The notes beneath the pieces are model-generated. The model saw only the letters and a program-made list of their open reading frames with translations. It had not been told where the DNA came from and did not search any database. Shown here in pieces: positions 34,940-37,599 of a stretch of DNA of 37,599 nt; the first letter of the stretch is position 1; every line of letters starts with the position of its first letter. The DNA is from Bacilli bacterium (GTDB taxonomy: Bacteria > Bacillota_I > Bacilli_A > RF39 > UBA660). The translations under genes were made by a program, and so were the position numbers. The stretch is taken from positions 1 through 37,599 of the forward strand of contig JAFXXB010000043.1 in the NCBI GenBank assembly GCA_017542465.1. Reading direction: 5' to 3'.

Positions 34940-35338
34940 ATGAATAAAGCAAAGGAAAGACAATTGGTTTTAAAAGCTATGAAAGAAATCTATTATAAAG
35001 ATTTATCGAAAAGACTTGATTGGATGGGTTATGTTATAACTGAATATAATAAACCTACATATCATCATATAGTTAAAAGAGAAGAATTATTAAAAGATAA
35101 TAAAGACATTGGTGCAACGTTAGAAAACGGAGCATATCTAGGTAAAAGAAGTCATGAAATGTTACATCAAATAGAATTAATTGATCATGATTTATATGAA
35201 TGTTGGAATGATTTATTCTTAATGATTAATAGAATGGGAATATATCCTGTTGAAGATGTATGGAAAGTAATATTTCACTTAAGAAAGTTATCAGAAGAGG
35301 CAATTCAACAACAAAATATTAAAAATAAGCGCAAATAA
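34940..35338 (+). CDS. Small HNH-like protein between nusG and rplK
   Basis: 132 residues, soluble, basic ends. The central stretch PTYHHIVKREELL...LENGAYLGKRSHEMLHQIE places H42-H43, N63, H72 and H76 as in HNH nucleases (HHI...N..L...H..lH), without the usual zinc cysteines. The flanks are helical. I do not know a named family with this exact form, and nuclease activity is a guess. ATG 34940 follows AAGAAGTG; an upstream in-frame ATG at 34919 falls within the promoter -10 edge. It has its own promoter and terminator inside the otherwise conserved nusG-rplK interval. Confidence 0.7.
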   Translation: MNKAKERQLVLKAMKEIYYKDLSKRLDWMGYVITEYNKPTYHHIVKREELLKDNKDIGATLENGAYLGKRSHEMLHQIELIDHDLYECWNDLFLMINRMGIYPVEDVWKVIFHLRKLSEEAIQQQNIKNKRK

Positions 35339-35367
35339 TCAGTAAAAACTTGATATTTGCCTTTTTT
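35331..35367 (+). terminator. Terminator after the HNH-like gene
   Basis: Arms GCAAATA/TATTTGC, extended inward by TCA and GT pairs with bulges, then six T residues; overlaps the stop codon. Confidence 0.7.
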
Positions 35368-35378
35368 AATGGTATTAT
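35350..35378 (+). promoter_or_regulatory. Promoter of rplK-rplA
   Basis: TTGATA (35350-35355), 17-nt spacer, TGGTATTAT (hexamer 35373-35378). The -35 is embedded in the right arm of the preceding terminator. The leader is about 90 nt. Confidence 0.6.
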
Positions 35379-35409
35379 CTTAATTGCTAAATTATTTATT
35401 TAGTATTAC

Positions 35410-35446
35410 TTGTGGGAGGGAAATGCGGATTTGCCCTATACCACAA
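35410..35446 (+). ncRNA. rplK leader: L1-binding hairpin mimicking 23S rRNA
   Basis: Outer stem TTGTGG/CCACAA (35410-35415 with 35441-35446), asymmetric internal loop GA/TATA, inner stem GGG-AAAT/ATTT-G-CCC, loop GCGG. The strands GTGGGAGG and ATACCAC reproduce the L1-stalk sequence of bacterial 23S rRNA (GGTGGGAGG and AATACCACC in E. coli). L1 is known to repress the L11-L1 mRNA by binding such a mimic; the ribosome-binding site AAGGAAG lies 14 nt downstream. Confidence 0.75.
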
Positions 35447-35475
35447 CGCGAAAAAACTGAAAGGAAGTGTTTTAC

Positions 35476-36069
35476 GTGGCAAAAGAAGTCTTTAAGAAAA
35501 TTAAATTACAAATCGAAGCTGGTAAAGCTACTCCAGCACCACCAGTTGGTACTGCTGTAGGTCCATTAGGAATCAACATTCAAGATTTCTGTCAAAAGTA
35601 TAATGATGCTACTCGTGATAAAATGGGTAACGTTATTCCAGTTGAATTAACAGTTTATGCTGATAAATCATTCGATTTCGTATTAAAAACTCCACCAGCT
35701 GCTAAATTAATTAAGCAATATGCTAAGATTAATAAAGCAAGTTCTAAGGGAGCAAATGAAATAGTTGCAACATTAACTAAGGATGATGTTAAAGCTATAG
35801 CAGAAATTAAGATGCCAGACTTAAATGCATACGATACTGAAGCTGCTATGAAGATTATTGAAGGTACAGCTAGAAATATGGGTGTTGCAGTTAAGGGTGT
35901 TAATGATCAAGAATTAGCTGAACAAGCTGCAGAAGCTCAAGCTGAAGCAATTGAACAAGCTAAGAGAGATGCAGAACTTGAAGCAATGGAAGAATCTGCT
36001 GCTGATCAAAGCATGGATGTAGAAGTAACTACAGAAAAGAAAGACGAAGAAGAGTCTAACGAAGAATAA
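35476..36069 (+). CDS. rplK: 50S ribosomal protein L11 with acidic C-terminal tail
   Basis: 197 residues; typical L11 has about 140. The core (1-141) has the N-terminal [29 protein letters not shown] (thiostrepton-loop domain) and the rRNA-binding domain with [10 protein letters not shown]...INKASSKG and [13 protein letters not shown]. The extra 55 residues are helical and acidic (about 20 Glu/Asp), ending in DEEESNEE. The start is GTG 35476, 8 nt after AAGGAAG; a GTG at 35467 lies in that site. rplA follows in the same operon. Confidence 0.95.
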   Translation: MAKEVFKKIKLQIEAGKATPAPPVGTAVGPLGINIQDFCQKYNDATRDKMGNVIPVELTVYADKSFDFVLKTPPAAKLIKQYAKINKASSKGANEIVATLTKDDVKAIAEIKMPDLNAYDTEAAMKIIEGTARNMGVAVKGVNDQELAEQAAEAQAEAIEQAKRDAELEAMEESAADQSMDVEVTTEKKDEEESNEE

Positions 36070-36126
36070 TATTAATTAAATAATTATATAAAAATCCGCT
36101 AATAAACCACGATTGGAGGTAAAATG

Positions 36127-36825
36127 ATGAGAAAGTCAGGAAAGAAATATGTGGAAGCTTCAAAATTAGTTGAAGCAAATAAAGCTTATTCTTTAGATGA
36201 AGCAGTTGAATTAGTTAAGAAAACTTCTGTAACTAAATTTGATTCTTCTGTAGAATTAGCTATTAAACTTAACATTGATACTAAAAAGGCTGATCAACAA
36301 TTAAGAGGTTCATTAGTATTACCTAATGGTAATGGTAAGAACAAGAGAATCTTAGTTTTAGCTAAGGGTTCTGCTGCTGAAGCTGCTAAGAAGGCTGGAG
36401 CAGACTTTGTTGGTGAACAAGATATGATCGATAAGATTGCAAAAGAAAACTGGTTTGATTATGATGTAATCATTGCAACACCAGACATGATGCCTTTATT
36501 AGGTAAGATTGGTAAGGTTTTAGGACCTAGAGGTTTAATGCCAAACCCTAAAACTGGAACAGTTACTGCAGATCCTTCAAAGGCTGTAGAAGATGTTAAG
36601 AAAGGTATGATCGAATATAGAGCTGACCAATATGGTAACGTTCATGTTATGGTTGGTAAAGTTTCATTTGATGACAAGAAGTTAGCTGAAAACTTATCTT
36701 ATGTTATTACACAAATAGTTAAAGCTAAACCAACTGGAGTTAAAGGTAAATATATTCAAAACATATCTATAAGTTCTACAATGGGTCCTGGTATCCATGT
36801 TGACTTAAATTCAATTGACATGTAA
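36127..36825 (+). CDS. rplA: 50S ribosomal protein L1
   Basis: 232 residues. It forms the mobile L1 stalk and represses its own operon through the rplK leader. Blocks seen: [66 protein letters not shown] (L1 signature) and [12 protein letters not shown]. Two adjacent ATGs (36124, 36127) exist; GGAGG at 36115-36119 is 7 nt from 36127 and only 4 nt from 36124, so 36127 is preferred. The rplJ promoter starts inside its 3' end. Confidence 0.96.
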   Translation: MRKSGKKYVEASKLVEANKAYSLDEAVELVKKTSVTKFDSSVELAIKLNIDTKKADQQLRGSLVLPNGNGKNKRILVLAKGSAAEAAKKAGADFVGEQDMIDKIAKENWFDYDVIIATPDMMPLLGKIGKVLGPRGLMPNPKTGTVTADPSKAVEDVKKGMIEYRADQYGNVHVMVGKVSFDDKKLAENLSYVITQIVKAKPTGVKGKYIQNISISSTMGPGIHVDLNSIDM

Positions 36826-36843
36826 TTAATTATGTGTTAAATT
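36815..36843 (+). promoter_or_regulatory. Promoter of rplJ-rplL
   Basis: Consensus TTGACA (36815-36820), 17-nt spacer, TGTTAAATT (hexamer 36838-36843). It overlaps the rplA stop codon and gives a structured leader of about 140 nt. Confidence 0.75.
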
Positions 36844-36860
36844 ATTAATTGTTAAAAAAA

Positions 36861-36948
36861 CGAGTACCGAAGACAGTAGGGAACACATTGAGTGTTTTAA
36901 TCATCCTACCGAGGGAGAGTTAAATAGTCTTTAGATTATAAACTTTCC
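36861..36948 (+). ncRNA. Ribosomal protein L10 leader
   Basis: The conserved CCGAAGACAGTAGG...TTAATCAT-CCTACCGAGGGAGA framework of the Firmicutes L10 leader is present. GTAGG pairs with CCTAC, and inside AACAC pairs with GTGTT. GGAGAGTT (36914-36921) can pair with AACTTTCC (36941-36948), forming an antiterminator that competes with the terminator at 36940-36965. L10(L12)4 binding is known to favour the terminator in Bacillus, giving feedback on rplJL. Confidence 0.88.
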
Positions 36949-36965
36949 GCGTGGAAAGTTTTTTT
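36940..36965 (+). terminator. Attenuator terminator before rplJ
   Basis: Nine-bp arms AAACTTTCC/GGAAAGTTT, GCGT loop, T run. The left arm is shared with the antiterminator. Confidence 0.88.
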
Positions 36966-36991
36966 ATAGAAAAATTGTAAGGAGGACATAT

Positions 36992-37492
36992 ATGGCAAGC
37001 GAAAAAGCTCTTAACGCAAAGCAAGCTACAATTGATGAAATAGCTGGTAAAGTTAAAGATTCTGAATCTGTAATTTTATTTAGATATGCTCAATCAACTG
37101 TTGCTGATATGCAATCATTAAGAAAAGAACTAAAAAATGTTGACAGTGAAGTAAAAGTTTACAAGAATACTCTTGTAAAAAGAGCTTTAGATGATATGAA
37201 CATCAACCTTGATGAATATCTAGATGGACCTAACGCTATCGTTTTCGGTAAAGAAATGTTAGAACCAATCAAGATTATTTCTAAATTCGCTAAAGATCAT
37301 GAAAATATCGAAATCGTTTCTGGTATTATCAATGGTGAAGTAGCAGACTTAGATACTATTAAAGGTTATGCAAGTATTCCATCAAGAGAAGGTTTACTTA
37401 CTATGTTAGCCGGTGGTTTGATAGAACACGTAAGAAATCTATCTATTGCACTTAATTTATATGCCGAACAATTAGGTGAGGAAAATAAGTAA
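36992..37492 (+). CDS. rplJ: 50S ribosomal protein L10
   Basis: 166 residues, normal length. The N-terminal rRNA-binding domain has KALNAKQATIDEIAGKVKDSESVILFRYAQSTVADMQSLRKELK and VKVYKNTLVKRAL. The C-terminal helix (AGGLIEHVRNLSIALNLYAEQL) binds L7/L12 dimers. The ATG follows AAGGAGG. It is controlled by the upstream leader and precedes rplL by 21 nt. Confidence 0.96.
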   Translation: MASEKALNAKQATIDEIAGKVKDSESVILFRYAQSTVADMQSLRKELKNVDSEVKVYKNTLVKRALDDMNINLDEYLDGPNAIVFGKEMLEPIKIISKFAKDHENIEIVSGIINGEVADLDTIKGYASIPSREGLLTMLAGGLIEHVRNLSIALNLYAEQLGEENK

Positions 37493-37513
37493 TTAAGAAA
37501 GGAAGAATGAAAA

Positions 37514-37599
37514 ATGGCAAAATTTACAAAAGATGAATTTATTTCTGGATTAAAAGAAATGACATTATTAGAAATTAAAGAATTAGTTGACGCTATGAA
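37514..37599 (+). CDS. rplL: 50S ribosomal protein L7/L12, 3'-truncated by the window
   Basis: The first 28 codons read MAKFTKDEFISGLKEM followed by TLLEIKELVDAM, the conserved N-terminal dimerisation and L10-binding region of L7/L12. The ATG is preceded by AAAGGAAGA, 21 nt after rplJ, the invariant neighbour. The window ends inside the gene. Confidence 0.92.
   Translation, partial: MAKFTKDEFISGLKEMTLLEIKELVDAM

Noticed and set aside
1-37599. tRNA or rRNA genes, insertion sequences, prophage or integrase signatures
   Set aside because: None could be recognised on either strand; the accessory-looking genes lie in ordinary AT-rich context without flanking repeats.

Overview
The window is AT-rich, gene-dense DNA from a low-GC Firmicute (Bacillota). 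The gene order is Bacillus-like: secG-rnr-smpB, hpf-secA-prfB, and mrnC-rlmB-sigma-secE-nusG-rplK-rplA-rplJ-rplL. FemABX, TagO and Lgt point to a walled Gram-positive cell, not a wall-less Mollicute. UGA is read as stop: prfB carries the classical UGA-dependent +1 frameshift site and the sigma-factor gene ends in TGA. A gut-type member of the Bacilli/Erysipelotrichales/RF39 neighbourhood fits, but that placement is inference.

Layout. 1-6416: the 3' part of a giant surface-protein gene with five full glycine-rich modules, an InlB/Flg_new-type module and an Asn/Thr-rich beta-helix end. 6478-7716 (minus): a FemABX aminoacyltransferase. 7871-13998: SecG, RNase R, SmpB, long-form HPF and SecA. 14213-15719: a membrane XRE regulator with a DUF4097 beta-helix protein, placed between secA and prfB. 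15788-18194: prfB (frameshifted), a YitT/DUF2179 membrane protein and a lipoprotein. 18289-20885: a Gln-rich hypothetical, then an Abi_2 (AbiD/AbiF, HEPN) protein in one transcription unit with an HtrA protease. 20943-23715: YchF GTPase, TagO-like transferase and HAD hydrolase. 23785-26095: a fused ABC transporter overlapping a small PD-(D/E)XK nuclease related to CdiA C-terminal tRNases. 26312-32135: DusB-like enzyme, an M3-like metallopeptidase (minus), UvrA and Lgt. 32202-37599: Mini-RNase III, RlmB, sigma factor, SecE, NusG, an HNH-like orphan, L11, L1, L10 and the start of L7/L12.

Regulation is very compact. Almost every gene or operon ends in a strong hairpin-T terminator that often overlaps the stop codon. 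The next promoter, usually an extended -10 (TGnTATAAT type), follows within about 10-20 nt, and mRNA leaders are short. At several junctions the -35 lies inside the upstream terminator. Two ribosomal-protein leaders are readable: one before rplK that copies the L1-binding stalk of 23S rRNA, and the L10 leader before rplJ with exclusive antiterminator and terminator arms.

The least explained signal is at 26089-26288. On the minus strand there are two tandem units of about 90 bp. Each has a TTGACA/extended -10 promoter, then one hairpin with a conserved GAC/GAGT internal loop and a T-rich tail. They look like a pair of tiny RNA genes of about 50 nt. Other points worth checking are the Abi_2-HtrA pair, the ABC transporter-nuclease pair, the HNH-like gene inside the ribosomal cluster, and the unusual tails on SecE and L11.
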